NCBI GenBank assembly: GCA_963575645.1
Contig: OY754464.1
Span: forward strand, 29,155,501 to 29,219,500
Length of the DNA stretch: 64,000 nt
Direction: 5' to 3'
Source of the DNA: Xanthostigma xanthostigma
Lineage: Eukaryota > Arthropoda > Insecta > Raphidioptera > Raphidiidae
Below the pieces are notes generated by a model. It worked only from the letters and a program-made list of their open reading frames with translations, did no database searches and was not told where the DNA came from. Both the position numbers and the translations under genes were made by a program. Below, one piece after another: positions 12,661 to 24,752 of the stretch (its first letter is position 1; each line of letters opens with the position of its first letter).

Positions 12661-12955
12661 ATTTTATAAAACAATTTAGCTGCCGATGATAAAATACTCA
12701 TCTTGGTGACAGCAACAGAACAAAATAGCTTTTGGACGACAGTAATACAACATTAAAAAAACAGAACCGTTCTTTAATTTTAAAATTACAGAGCAACTTT
12801 GCTAGTTGGGAGAGTACCTGACCAACGGACAGAGTTTTTCTAAAAATATATCTTTTGGATTGGGGGGACCTCAAAACGAAAAATATTGTAAAATTTTGAA
12901 AAGTGGATTTTGACCTAAACTAATACCATTCCCCAATTGTGGGTTGGAATGGTAA

Positions 12956-14564
12956 TAGAAGCTACTAACCTTGGAAGAAATTTATTCTGTCGAATAAAAT
13001 TTACTTTCAATTTACCAAACAAAATATCCGTCAAAATAGTTACTTGAAGAATAAAAATATACACTGTACTATACACCTTGCTCTTTTTGACGTTCATCCA
13101 GAAATCCGACCAATTGCGTAGTGTAAACGTCAAAAAAAATACAACTACAAAAACGTGTTTATTTCACAAAATAATAATGTTTTATCCTAACCCAATTACA
13201 CACGAAACTTCCACTAACTTTAATGTTTTAGAACTATACACTTCACAAAAGGTTGATAAACACATAAATAAATTCACAAGAGCGAATTGTAAATATATAA
13301 TACTCCACATTTACAGGCTAGGTATTATGATCTATGTGGCAGTCATTATTTTATCAGCCGAATAAATATATTTTATACCCTGAAAATTGTACAGAATAGA
13401 TATTCTGACGATACGTGCAGTAAACTTAATTATATTTGGTGAATTGAAATATCGCTATTTATTCGGAGGAACAAATGAACCGAATAAATAAGTTCGGTAA
13501 ATATGGCCATAAGAAAAGTGTGTATGTTTGTAAGAGGTGGGTATTCCCAGAAACTACTGAACCGATAAAAACATTACTTACTTCTTTCAGAGTGACGCAG
13601 GTCATATATTATCACACTATGACAAATGAGGGATTAGCAATGAGCGAAAATGTAGAGCAAGTCGATCATTCCGAAAATGTTCTTTGAGCTAAAAATAATA
13701 TTGTACAATGTACAGTAAAGTGATGTTATATCGTTACATAATAGTTTTGTTGTTTCTTATTATTTGGCACTCAAACGATTCCTGATTCATTTGAACAAAA
13801 AATGGAGGAGGTGCGGACAATAAAGATGTTTGCACATAAATAATCAAATTCACTTCTTACACACGACGAAATGTTGTCTTAGGACCTTACTTCTCTATTT
13901 TGGTAAAATTACTTTTATAATTTGTTCCTCTCCTGCAGGGATGATTATTGAGAGCTCAGTTTGGTGAGAGAAGAATAAAGATTAGAGGTTATAAACGCTC
14001 GACAAGTGATCCGTTAGCTAAAACTGGGTTGTAGTATATCAGGAAGCAGGACGTAGAAATTACAAACTGTCAGTTGGCTAGTTTTAGGGTAGAGCATAGC
14101 CGTTGTATGTCTCCTATAGCTACGGTCGAGTTGACCCCGAGCAAAATCACTTTCTTGCTTATCCCTAGCTGAAATAAATTGTTAGTTATAACATAAAATG
14201 TAGTTACAGTAGTTTTGTGCTTAACACTTTACTCCTTGTGCAGCGTAAAACGTAAGTAGTGGACACTTAGAAATTGAAATAAATAAATCAATATAATTAA
14301 ACAACCGCACACACATTTTGATTTACAAACTGCTTTAACAAGACAGCAGTGCACTCTCTGAGAATGTAGTAAAAATAGTGCATAGAAGATAAAATTGGTA
14401 CTGTCCTGTATGGTCAATGTAAGAATTTATATTGTTCTTAATAACTTGGCATAATTTAACAGAAGTGTTAATTTTAATATTGATGATACAAATTGGCGCT
14501 AAATATCTTTTTGAATGTCAATTTTAATAAGAACTAGCTGTGTTTACTTCATAGAGATATAAGT
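12956..14564. other. No assigned gene
   Basis: There is a short hairpin near 13090-13135 (TTTGACGTTCATCC and its partial reverse). Two open frames, 13078-13365 (TTG start) and 13475-13687 (ATG start, 70 codons), lack known motifs. The second contains TTTGTAAGA, which could act as a splice donor, but I see no other exon support. Confidence 0.4.
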
Positions 14565-14572
14565 AACTAGAG

Positions 14573-14989
14573 TAGTGATGGGAGTAAATTGAGATATAAT
14601 AATCGATTCATTCGATTATTAACATATCTCGAGACATCTCGATTATAATATACAATTAGTAATTCATTCGATTATGAATCATTTTACTAAAAACCTATCT
14701 ACTGAATCGAATTACTACTAACATTAATCGAATGAATGCATGTATCGGAACGGAACACTACGAAACACTACTAATAAGTATTACTGTAATAATCGAGATT
14801 CGGGACAGAACAGAGTAGCCGATACAGCTAGCAGCTACACTACACACAAGTTGTGCTGCAGGGAACCGAGCGAGATAGATACTACGATTCGATTATGGCA
14901 ATCATTCGATTATTAAAATCATTCGATTATTGAAATCACTAGATTACAATGTCTGGATTATCGAAACATCTCGAATATTCCCATCACTA
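14573..14989. mobile_element. hAT-type MITE
   Basis: The 11-bp terminal inverted repeats are TAGTGATGGGA and TCCCATCACTA. The flanking 8-mers AACTAGAG (14565-14572) and AACTATAG (14990-14997) match at 7 of 8 positions. Numerous ATTCGATTAT-type subterminal motifs cluster toward both ends, as expected for hAT transposase binding. The element is 417 bp and has no coding capacity. Confidence 0.8.
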
Positions 14990-14997
14990 AACTATAG

Positions 14998-15740
14998 TTT
15001 ACGCTAGTGTGTATGCTTGCCATAAGTGAGTGTCCTCAGTTAAGAGAGAGATCGCTGCAGATGTTCCGTATCATTCTCTCTTTCATGAGCCCTTGTTGAC
15101 TAATGGTTGACACATATTATGCTGTTTTGAAATTAAATTCAGTTGTCAATTTAAGGACATCGACCCATTTTTGTCTGAGCTGCTGGTCTGTATGAAACCT
15201 ATTTACATGTAAATATTACTAATCATATTATATTACTAATCATATCTTCTTTCATATGGCCATTTATAATGGGTACTTAAGATAAATTAAAATAAACCTG
15301 TGAAAACTTTTTACCATTTTGCATTTGAAAGTGTCACTGAAGAATTAAGCGAAATAAACATTAAATACTTAACACACGCAACTTTATAACCTCATAGATA
15401 AATACCTTAGCCAGACCATCAACGGAGTATACACAACTTTGACCACTTAAAGGAAATATTAAACACGAATATGAAGAAGACAGTATTCCAATTCAATAAT
15501 ATCTGTTGTAAACGAAAACCATAAATTTGTTTATTGAAATCAGCATGAAGTTTTGCATCATTAGTTACCATAGAGATTAACAACTATTCTCTCTCTTAAT
15601 TGCAATCACTTTCACTACCCTCTCGCGTACCTACTCTATTATAATATCTCATGGTTTACTTTGAGGACATAACCCAAAGCCTTCCTAAATATTTTCTCAT
15701 CTATTCACTGAAACCGCATGACAATCGGTTGAAAATCAGA
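14998..15740. other. No gene seen
   Basis: AT-rich sequence. No recognised repeat or coding frame. Confidence 0.5.
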
Positions 15741-15900
15741 TAGGCGTTTAATTGCCTAGAACTTAACTAATACCGGAACCGCTGGACCGATCTTGATCGA
15801 CCATAGTCAATGTTCAAATCAAAATCATAATGTGTAACCAATTTCATTGAAATCGGACAAAAGTTTAAGAGATATGAAGGCGGAACAGATAGACACATAC
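15741..15900 (+). repeat. Retroposon-tail-like sequence
   Basis: Contains AATTTCATTGAAATCGGAC, then AGATATGAAGGCGGAACAGA and TAGACACATAC. This arrangement resembles the 3' tails of RTE-like LINEs and their dependants in insects (from memory). No reverse transcriptase is attached. Confidence 0.35.
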
Positions 15901-15912
15901 CCAACCTCCTTA

Positions 15913-16308
15913 GTGGCGTGCGTGAGTCGGAAAAAACGCGAAAATGGTAAATATTTTGAGCCGGAATGAAACTACCTCCCCCCCCGTTTTAGAGGTGTTA
16001 TTTTTTTTATTTTTCGGGGGTGAGTATTGGCCGATGGAAGGGTTGGTAGGGGTCGGACGCGATATCCAACACCACCACCGTGCTCACCATCCTCGAAAAC
16101 GGGGGTAAAGTACTTCTTTCTGCAGGGAAACCTAGTAAATCGCGTTTAACCCCTCTCGGGGGTGGTTTTTGACCGATTTGAGAGGTTGGGCCACACTAAC
16201 GAGAAATTCTGACGCCGACATCGTGTTCAGCATCTTCGAAAACGGGGGGAGGAGGTAGTTTTATTCCGGCTTAAAATATTTACCAGTCCTCCGACTCACA
16301 CACGCCAC
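15913..16308. mobile_element. TA-flanked MITE, ~85-bp inverted ends
   Basis: The ends GTGGCGTGCGTGAGTCGG and CCGACTCACACACGCCAC are flanked by TA on both sides (15911-15912 and 16309-16310). The inverted similarity continues inward through TGGTAAATATTTTGAGCCGG and GAAACTACCTCC to a C/G run. The middle is unusually GC-rich for this window (GGGGGTGAGTATTGGCC). No ORF was found. Confidence 0.7.
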
Positions 16309-16310
16309 TA

Positions 16311-17785
16311 CCTTTCACAGTTTTATATTTAGTTTTGGACTGTACATGCGAATGCTCGAAACGTACAGGACGCTCAGTGAATACTATCAAAAAGCCTTAG
16401 CTGGACAGCTATGTTAGACACGCTGTATGTAAAATTGTTTTCGGGAAAGGAATTTGATAAAAGTCAGAAATATTCGTCATTGATTACTCAACATCGTGTT
16501 TTATTGTTACAGAGAATTTTTAATATCTGTAATAAACTTGTTGTCATAAAAAACTACACATGTCTTTTTTGTAATATGCGTGTTTGTTTGCTTTACTTGT
16601 GTAATGGAAAAGTTTCAACGAACATGGTTCACAATAGTGTTTTTTAATAATTTTTTGTATTAATATTAAAACTTGTGTGAACTAAGCATGCATTTCTGTA
16701 AAAATTAATAACTTTCATATACTTCGCAAAAAAGTGCTTCTCGCTTTTTTCCACTTGTGCTTTACCAAAAATTAAAAAATAAAAGATGGATATTGTAGAT
16801 TTCAGACGCTTGACAAATAAGATAATTATTATTAATTAGTACTTAAGAAGAAATAAAAACAAAACAGGTCCTCGGTACTCCCAAGAGATGTGAATACGTT
16901 CAGTTTCTAATATGATGAGAGCTACATACAGTCTTAATTTTTTTTAATAGATATAAATATTTGGTCACTTCTGCGACACACAACTTCCATGACATTTCAC
17001 CGAGTAAGGAAGGACCTCTTATAAAGTCAGTTTGTTCTTTCGCAACAGTTTCAATGGTTTCCATGTTCAAAGATTTGTACATACATACTTTGATCTAATA
17101 CACAAACATTTCCAGTGAATTGCGATCGAACATTAAAAAATTAATGAAAAGTAGTCTAATTTTTATTTGCTTAATTTTACCTAACTTTAAATTATAGCGT
17201 TCCGCTTAAGCTAGATTTTTGGCATTTTTGTGAGCGATTTTCTGCGGTAAAATCGAAGATTGAGAGCGAAGCTGCAGGCAAACGTTGTGAGCGAAGCGGC
17301 AGATTCAAGCTAGGATAATATAATAAACCATACAGTTTAAATGTAAACATAGTATAAAATCATAGGCAAATCATATACTATGAAACCGCATACCAATATA
17401 AATATTTCGAGGCAATATCCATAAAACTCACATAAATTAAGGGATTAAATTGAACAGATCTCTCTGTATAGATTTTGTACAATAAACAAACCCACAAAGT
17501 TGTGAACATAAAATATTCTTCATGTGTGAGATGTCTAACAGTGGTCATTTTGTTTACACGTCATAAATGACCTTGTGTGACTTCGAGTTCATTCGTTCGG
17601 AAAAAGTTATACAAACCAGTTGAATTATTGTCACAATTAGATACCTGTAGGCTGTTAATAAAAAAAAAAAATATCGCTGAGTGGGGAATCGAATTTAGAC
17701 TTTTAAGGACCTGATGCTAATATCACTTAAGGTAGTACAAGCACCAAGACAACTTTAAATAAAAGGCTTGATTTTTTTTATATTT
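16311..17785. other. No gene seen
   Basis: Mostly AT-rich. The frames at 16411-16647 and 16900-17082 show no motifs. Around 17230-17310 GAGCGAAGC is repeated, in a short imperfect pair. Confidence 0.5.
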
Positions 17786-18026
17786 CGGTAGATGGCTGAT
17801 ATGTTTTCTTTGATTTCTTCAAAACTAGTCGGTGGAAATTAAAAAAATAAACTATTTAAATTAAAGCAATCTTTTTAATTAAATATCTTTTTAATTAGTC
17901 GGGCACAACGGGTTTTTTTTTGTTTTCAATAATTTATTAAGTTTTAACTTTAATTTAAATAGTTTTTTTTAAATTTCCACCGACTAGTTTTCGAGAAATC
18001 AATGAAAACATATCATTCATCTACCG
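17786..18026. mobile_element. Small inverted-repeat element
   Basis: The left arm CGGTAGATGGCTGATATG, AAAACTAGTCGGTGGAAATT and ACTATTTAAATTAAAG is mirrored on the right with few changes. Arms are about 95 bp around an AT-rich middle. Target duplication is not clear. Confidence 0.6.
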
Positions 18027-18758
18027 TTTTACTTAACTTATTGCTAAAAAATTTTTAAAAAAGATATTTTTTCGTTCTAAAAATTGTATCAAAAAACATA
18101 TTTGTCAATATTTCTATACAGCACGACATGAGTTTTCAATTCACAGGACGTCTAATGGAATTTTTATTTCTTTACAAATGCAAATAAATTTAGTTTGTTT
18201 AACAATTTTTTATTATTATTTTTTTTTGTATATAAATTTGTGTAGGTATTATATATATTTTTACCATTTTTACCTGATTTTAAATATCATCTATTTTGAT
18301 CTAATATACAAAAATCTGGCTCCAAGTCATATGGGAAAAGAATGCTGTATACTTCTGTAAGTGAAAGCATTACCACCCAATATTGAATCATAGAAATTAA
18401 TGACTTCCTGAATCGTTTTTCAGGTGAGTTAGTTTTGTATGCACACACCCAGTTAAAAGCTCGTAATATTGAGTTATGCGGGTGAATAAGCGACCATAAG
18501 TTGAGTAAGTTAATTCGAAAGATATAGTATGTCTTTATAAAATTGTGCATTGTAATGTTGTTTGTCGGAATACATCATTTATTTATTTATTGAGCAGCTG
18601 ATGAACAGCCACTTTAAAACAACTTTTTTGTTTCAAAAGACGTTAGATTTTGGGGATATATTTTTGTAACAAAAGGCTGTTATTTCATATCAGTTATTTA
18701 AAATTGGTTCTTTTCAAAAGAACAGGAGCAATAACTACATGTTATATCGGATCAGAGC
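18027..18758. other. No gene seen
   Basis: AT-rich sequence with T-runs. The frames here are chance. Confidence 0.5.
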
Positions 18759-18949
18759 ATGTTTTTGTCATCACCATCAGTACGTAAACAGAAGCGCGTT
18801 TGGGTGTGTTGTGCGGCCAGCCTAATGAACTGATTGTGTTCGGGTCTAGTGCGAGCTTGTCGAGATCCGATCTCGACTTCAACTTGACTCGAGAGGAGGG
18901 TTACGTCGAGACCGTCAAGTGTAACCGGCTCACTAATGATTATTTATAG
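18759..18949 (+). other. Coding-like GC-richer patch, unassigned
   Basis: Two plus-strand frames overlap. One starts at ATG 18759 and reads a short Ser-rich then basic peptide (SSPSVRKQKRVWV), ending at 18833. The other, open from 18791 to the stop at 18949, reads an acidic peptide of 52 residues (including SDLDFNLTREEGYVETVK). The patch stands out from the AT-rich surroundings and contains several CG dinucleotides. It may be a frameshifted exon or transposase relic, but I recognise no family. Confidence 0.2.
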
Positions 18950-20524
18950 CCTTTATTTGAAGATGTGTTAATGGCACTACCTACATATTATATAAAAAAA
19001 ACTCCCCAAACCTGCACGAGTGTATATAATTTGACCATTAAAATAATGTGTGACTGTTTAAAAATAATTACCTAAATAAAATAAATGATCAGGTAAACAA
19101 CCGAAATGTTTGAATTATTATTTTTTACAAGATATGTTCACGCAATAAAAACAGAGATTTTTAAGCACCCGTTTTTATGAAAGCCTTGTTCGATTCCTTT
19201 CGAGTTCTGCACTGTACTGAAAAGTTCTAATTTCTGAAAAATAATATTAATTCTATTTTTTTTCCTTTCATCAACTTTTTTGTTATTTTTACTTTTGAAA
19301 TGAATAACTCTCATCAAGAAAACGTTTTTATGCTTCAGTAAAACATTTGTTTACAAGTTTCGAAACCGTCACCAGACTGTCTCAAATTCGAGTGGAACGC
19401 TTAAAGGACGGTTCGAGAACCGTTCATATCTCATTAGGAACACGTTTTAGCTACTGCGCATGACTGACGATAATATTACCGTTCGCAGAGAGGTTGGAAC
19501 ATAGCTAATGTAAAAGAAAAACTCTTACCACAGGTTCCTACAATTGCTATATTACTGAAATTATAAAATTAAGACACCAAAGTCTCGAAGCAAATGTTTT
19601 ATACAATATATTGCGTACAGAAGTTTAAAAGAAGAATAATTTGGAAATAACATCCAATTAAAGTGGAAGAAGTATTTAAACTGGTCGTTGAAAACGATCT
19701 GTCCAAATTGAAAGTTAAAATAATCGACATATAAATCCAGTCCATTGTTGTGTACGTTATCTGATCGGTTTGATCTGAAATCTTCACGCGCGGTTCTTGA
19801 TCGTTCCTTTATAAAAAAAACCACACCTATTCGTCTGTCTGTCATTCAATTGTTTTCGTCTCGATAGTCTTTTCGTTTCATAGCGCATTTTAGCACTCAT
19901 CAAATATTAGTTTGGTACAACTGCTTTCTCACGTCACATTACACCGTTACTATACATATATATCAGTTTTCCGTCATCGTTCAGCAGTCTATACCTACTC
20001 CCACAAAGTTAAAAATAAAACCTTTTCAAAGTTGAAGTTCGGTTTTAATAATTTATTTATTTGCCTATGTGTACCATCGATGTTAGTCGAATGACAGGAT
20101 CTTGTTTCATATAATTTTGAACAATTTGAAAAATCTACTTCCAAAATTATATCAAAATCGGCTACGTAGGGTTGGGGTTACACAATTTTTGGAAACATAC
20201 TATGTGCACGGAATAATTTAGTTACTTCATATTGTGTATATAATTTGTTACATATGTTTGTAATTGGTTCTTTTTTTTTGCCAATCTTAACTACTCAAAA
20301 TTTAAAATAAGTCAAATTTTACATTATTTAAGGTGAGCTATAGCAATATTGCTGAAACCCCTATATTTTATTGTAGGTACACAGCTCTGTAAATAGTATA
20401 TATTGTTGTAAATAAAGAATTCTTCTTCTTTTTGGTTTGTAAATCAATTCAAGGATTTGACAAAGCAACCCATGTTTTTTAAGATCACCAACAATTATTA
20501 TTCTTTTATTTTTCATCATAATAT
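18950..20524. other. No gene seen
   Basis: The frames at 19561-19845 (minus) and 19912-20094 show no known motif. Around 19380-19500 a short sequence with GGTTCGAGAACC occurs. Nothing else was assigned. Confidence 0.4.
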
Positions 20525-20800
20525 CTGTTCCAAGCTGTCTGAAAATGGTAACAGAACCGTCAGAATTTGTTCAGGGTCTGTTACCGTTCTCTAACTGTCT
20601 GGAACAGATCTGTTATAACAAACAATAAAACACACTTGAAAATTCTACAAAATATTTTCTTTCTCTTGACGATCATTTCGGAAAACCCATATCTGGACGA
20701 ATACAGACATTGAAGATGGACTGATTGTCCGAAACGATCGTCGAGAAGAGAGAGAGAAAATATTTAGTAGAATTTTCAAGTGTGTTTCATTGTTTGTTAT
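20525..20800. repeat. Two adjacent foldback repeats
   Basis: 20525-20608 is an imperfect hairpin (CTGTTCCAAGCTGTCTGAAA against its reverse CTGTCTGGAACAG). Directly after it, 20615-20800 is a longer inverted repeat: ATAACAAACAATAAAACACA and TTGAAAATTCTAC are mirrored at the far end with one or two changes. The centre of the second contains TTGAAGATGGACTGATTGTC and CGAAACGATCG, a layout also seen in the palindrome at 52286. Both may be non-autonomous DNA elements. Confidence 0.6.
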
Positions 20801-21214
20801 TAATCGTTCTACCAAATGTCGAGTGAAAAATCAGTGCAAATTATAGATCTATTTCTAATGATAAATTGAGTAGCACACATGCAAAATCCGATAAATCCAA
20901 TTTTGTGATTTTTGAGTTATTTACCTATTCTAATTAATTTTGGTTCGCTCCTTCGATCTGTGTATTCAGAATGAAGTTAAACATTCATACAAACACCGAT
21001 AGATCTCAGATGTATGAAAACGTAGATAAAATTCATGAAATATTTTACTTTTTATTAAAAAAATATTTTTGAAACTTTTCAAGAATTTTATGTAATGTTT
21101 GCACAGTTTTTTTTTTTTTAAATACTGTACATTTTTTTCATTGTTAAGCGATGTTTTCATACGAATAGAAGCTTTCTGAAGATCTTATATTACTAGATTT
21201 GCGAGCAAAACTCT
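20801..21214. other. No gene seen
   Basis: AT-rich, with A and T runs. Confidence 0.5.
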
Positions 21215-21216
21215 TA

Positions 21217-21874
21217 GTCCATTGAAAAGTTACATTTGTCAGAGGACGCAATTTTATTTTTTAGATATCAAGAAGGGGTTAGTGTAAAGTTAAATTCAAG
21301 TTTGTTGGGTCACCACCCTTGTTCCACGGCCACCATCTTGGAAAAAGGGTTGCAAGTGGTTTCCATGGTTTATCTCACGAACTATAGGTCTCACAAAAAA
21401 TTTTTTTTTGTAGAAAATATAATTTCCTACACCTTTGGTTCAGTAACTTTTTGTCGTAGAACCAAAAATAACAATATAAATGTATACAATGTTGGCTTTC
21501 ATATACAAGATCCTGAGCCGCAGCCTGGTCCATCAAAAAAAGCGAGGACAGAGTAATTATGTCATTTCGAAAATGACCGTGGATTAAGCCTATTGGGAAT
21601 ACTACGACAAAAAGTTACTGAACCAAAGTTGTAGGAAATTATATTTTCTACAAAAAATGTTTAAAAATTTTTTTTGTGAGACCTATAGTTCGTGAGATAA
21701 ACCATGGAAACCACTTGCAACTCTTTTTCCAAGATGGTGGCCGTGGAACAAGGGTTGTGACCCAACAAACTTGAATTTAACTTTACACTAACCCCTTCTT
21801 GATATCTAAAAAATAAAATTGCGTCCTCTGACAAATGTAATTTTAGCCCAAAAAAATGTAACATTTCAATGGAC
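21217..21874. mobile_element. TA-flanked element, ~240-bp inverted ends
   Basis: The ends GTCCATTGAAAAGTTACATT and its reverse (AATGTAACATTTCAATGGAC without the first base pair difference) are flanked by TA (21215-21216 and 21875-21876). The arms extend to about 21455 and from about 21598, with high identity. The plus frame at 21236-21556 starts from a TTG inside the left arm and runs into the unique middle, where it ends with a hydrophilic tail (DPEPQPGPSKKARTE). That tail looks like the end of a real protein, so the middle may be the last bit of a transposase ORF kept between the inverted ends. The superfamily is not identified. Confidence 0.7.
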
Positions 21875-21876
21875 TA

Positions 21877-22734
21877 TCTATGAAATTCCGGTTGTACGTA
21901 AAAAGCGATAAATTCAAACAAAAGTGTTAAAAACTAAGTTGAAAAAATATATTTTTCTAAATTTGGTAATCTCATAATCCATAAACTATTTGCTTATTAT
22001 ACGAATGATTTTGTGTGACAGATTGTCGCCTCGAAATCAGTAAAATTGGCTTTATCGGGTTTTGCATGTGAAAATACAATTGATATTTTCACTTTATCAG
22101 ATTAAATACAGGGAACTTAGGGCACACTGCAGTGTTTTTTGTTATCTTAAATGTGAAATTGAATCATCCTGTAGATTAAACGCCAATATAATTGGTATAT
22201 AGTTATAAAATTGAAATTGTTAATGTGTCTAACTGTAAAATCTACAGATACAGTAGATTTTATTGGCTACCTATACTTTTTATGTATCTACATATTTCAC
22301 ATACATTCATGCGACGTGTATAATAACTTCTTAAAACGGAATATCTCATTATTTCGGATTATAAGAGATATAAATTATATTTAAGTAAACCTACATTAAG
22401 ATATCAATATCACTTACTGCTAGAAAGGCAAATCTAAATCCGATTTAAATTCTTTAATTTATAACCGAGTACATGCAGACGGATTTCGTTTTAATGTGTC
22501 TGGAACTTGCGTTTGCCAAATACGGGCTTATTGTCTATTCACACTAACGCCACAGCTTTGGGGAAATAAAGTTATTAAAATATTAATGGATTATTATATA
22601 AAACTTTCTTAATGATAACATTCAGTAATCAACCGTGAAAGGTTTTATTAAAAAAAATATTTAAAATTGATTGTTGCTTAAAATTAAGATGTCGATTCTA
22701 AAAACTTGCTCTATATAAAACTATAGCGGTCCGT
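21877..22734. other. No gene seen
   Basis: AT-rich; no recognised repeat. Confidence 0.5.
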
Positions 22735-22925
22735 CCCGGTTTCTGCAAAATGTATTTCGTTCGTGGCCCGGCGTCTGAACTAATAACTTTGAGCAAATTC
22801 TACCAGATTTGCTTCTGAATTAATAGCTTTGAGCGAATTCCAACAGATGTCGCTATTTGGTACTAAAACAGTTTTTTTTTGCTTCTGAACTAATAGCTTT
22901 GAGTAAATTTTTGAGGGGAAGTCCC
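22735..22925 (+). repeat. Three imperfect direct repeats
   Basis: CTGAACTAATAACTTTGAG, CTGAATTAATAGCTTTGAG and CTGAACTAATAGCTTTGAG occur near 22774, 22815 and 22885, each followed by an AAATT-type run. The surrounding sequence is GC-richer than average. Origin unknown. Confidence 0.5.
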
Positions 22926-24061
22926 TTTAAGGGCGCCAGCAACCGCGGGTAGTGTGTGGCTCACTTACAGCAATACCCACTAAAAACCCCTCCTTTTCGT
23001 TACTGTGGACCTGGAACCGTTATCGGATGTCGTTACAATCTATGAGATCTAATAAGTTAACCCAAATTTAGAAATCTAAAACTTACTACAAAAATTAGAA
23101 AAACAATAAAAAAATGACAGTTTGTCACAAAGCAAACTTGTGTACAGTAGGTGTAACAGTGCAGGGTTAGCAGCTGAAGTCGTTGTACTGCATTTACTAT
23201 GAAAAATAATTTGATTTCTATTAAGTTTTTGTTTTTCCCAGATATATACCTACATATATATTTATTTTTATCACGAGAAGCAGAACTAATGAATAATGTG
23301 TTGTCGCAAAGGAATTCGGTTGTTTTTTAAGCGCGAGGGAGGCATTCAGCAAAGGATCTCACCCTGATATAAGTTTAGTTATGCATGGCGTATAGACATA
23401 TACCAAACCAGGGGCGGATGAGCCACACATAGGCCGGGGCCCGCCGAGGTCGGTAGGCCTATTGCCTTTATTATTAGTTTATATTTTTTTTGTTTACTAG
23501 AATGATTTTTGTTTTATTTTTGAAGTAAAACTTCTTTACGCGCGCTTGACTTGGGGAGAGATTTACGGAAGTGTGATTGGGCGAGGCGAACGGAAGTTGA
23601 GAGGGAGATATAGGTTAGTGAAGATAGAAAGAGGATGACAAATACTTCACTGGCTAGTGGCACCATCAGGTGGCCGAAAATATAAGCAGTACTAACAATA
23701 GAATGACACATACTTTACTTGCCAGTGACGCTATCGGGTGACAGAAAAAGTTTTGTAAACCTACTTAAGCTGCAGAGCTAAATAATACTTCATAAAGATT
23801 TACGCTTAAAATCCAACGAGAGCTAAGTTATTGCAATGTATTTGTTTTCATTATCTTTATGTTTATAATGCGAACTCACACAGAGAAAATATCTGCACAG
23901 TGGCAGAATAACACTAATTGAGGTTTGTGGTGACTTTAAATGTCGAGGTCCTTTTAGAAAAAAAATATAAAGGTCAACAGGGTAAGTGTAGTAAATAAAA
24001 AAATGGTTGTCTGTAAAGTCGGTTTACGGACGATAGTTTTACGTGATAACGTATTCCGTAA
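22926..24061. other. No gene; hAT-like end at ~23410
   Basis: Near 23410, CAGGGGCGGATGAGCC followed by GGCCGGGGCCCGCC resembles a hAT-class terminus (CAGGGGCGGAT type, from memory). No partner end is visible. The minus frame 23514-23711 has no motif. Confidence 0.35.
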
Positions 24062-24115
24062 TACATAACCTAAACCTCCCAAAATTTGGTTTCAATCCGC
24101 TTATCCTTGGTGTCG
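24062..24115 (-). repeat. Family X fragment
   Basis: CCCAAAATTTGGTTTCAATC followed by CGCTTATCC matches the family X copies at 10.5 kb and 52.8 kb. Only this short piece is present. Confidence 0.45.
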
Positions 24116-24752
24116 GAATGATAAGAAATGTCAAAAGTGACGTTTGCAACTGTCAAAGTATTATGTTCTAATAATAATTAGTTATTCCAATACTTAACTT
24201 AGAAGGCGTTGCATTTCACAAAATACTAATGTCAAAAAATTGAATTAAACATTAGAAATGCAGCCGTTTTCATGTTAAGACAAGACATACGTTATATTCT
24301 AATTTCCATGTACGGCAAACAAAGACGACCGACCGCGTCGCGCCATGCATTAGACAACATTGCATTTATATTTTATACAGCTATTTTTCTATATAAAATT
24401 GTATAAAAAAACTGTTTAGGCAAATTCTGTTATACGAAATCTATGTAAAATGTTCTCCTCTTTCGTTTAAGACTGGTTTCAAACCGATCTGATTTAAATT
24501 GAGCGAGAAATTAGCAAAAAGCACGCACAGGGTCAGGCGGAATGTTACGCGTTACGCGTTACGAACGTTAGGAACGTTACGATCGTTACACTTTTTCGTG
24601 CATGCAGCCGGTGTTTTATCAATTTATAAGATTGGTGATTCATCAATTTATAAGACGTTATCACGTCAAAAAAAATATTTATTTTTTTTATTTTTAGTTT
24701 AAAATGACATGGCAATATAAATGTATGTGTTAGAGTAGGTCATCCCTTTCCG

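Larger units (their letters stand above)
10564..12811. mobile_element. Palindromic element inserted in family X
   Basis: The ends are CCCAAGTAACAATTTG on the left and, reversed, CCCAACTAGCAAAGTTG on the right. The site falls inside family X, whose uninterrupted copy reads CACAGACAAACAGACGCACA. The flanks GACTAACAG (left) and GACCAACGG (right) look like a diverged target duplication of about 9 bp, but 8 extra bases lie between the right end and that repeat. About twenty TATAAAA motifs, on either strand, are spread through the element. The inner part is a near-perfect inverted repeat around an ORF. The superfamily is not identified. Confidence 0.6.
10035..12955 (-). repeat. Family X repeat, split by a 2.2-kb insertion
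   Basis: 10035-10563 and 12812-12955 together match the uninterrupted copy at 52665-53325 in reverse complement. Shared blocks are CCAGCCAATTGG, GACGGGACCATTCCAAC, ACGATATCAGAAATTTTATT (here with minor changes), TGCGCATGCGCCGA or its variant, and CAAAATTTGGTTTCAATCCG. It ends with a short hairpin, CCATTCC to GGAATGG. The element class is unknown. Confidence 0.65.

Noticed and set aside
19600-20100. LTR-like segment
   Set aside because: Only a weak poly(A)-like motif; no TG..CA boundaries, promoter or duplication could be found.
24499-24600. CGTTACG-rich stretch as a regulatory array
   Set aside because: Short, imperfect GTTACG/CGTTAC repeats without other support; probably simple-sequence expansion or an element edge.
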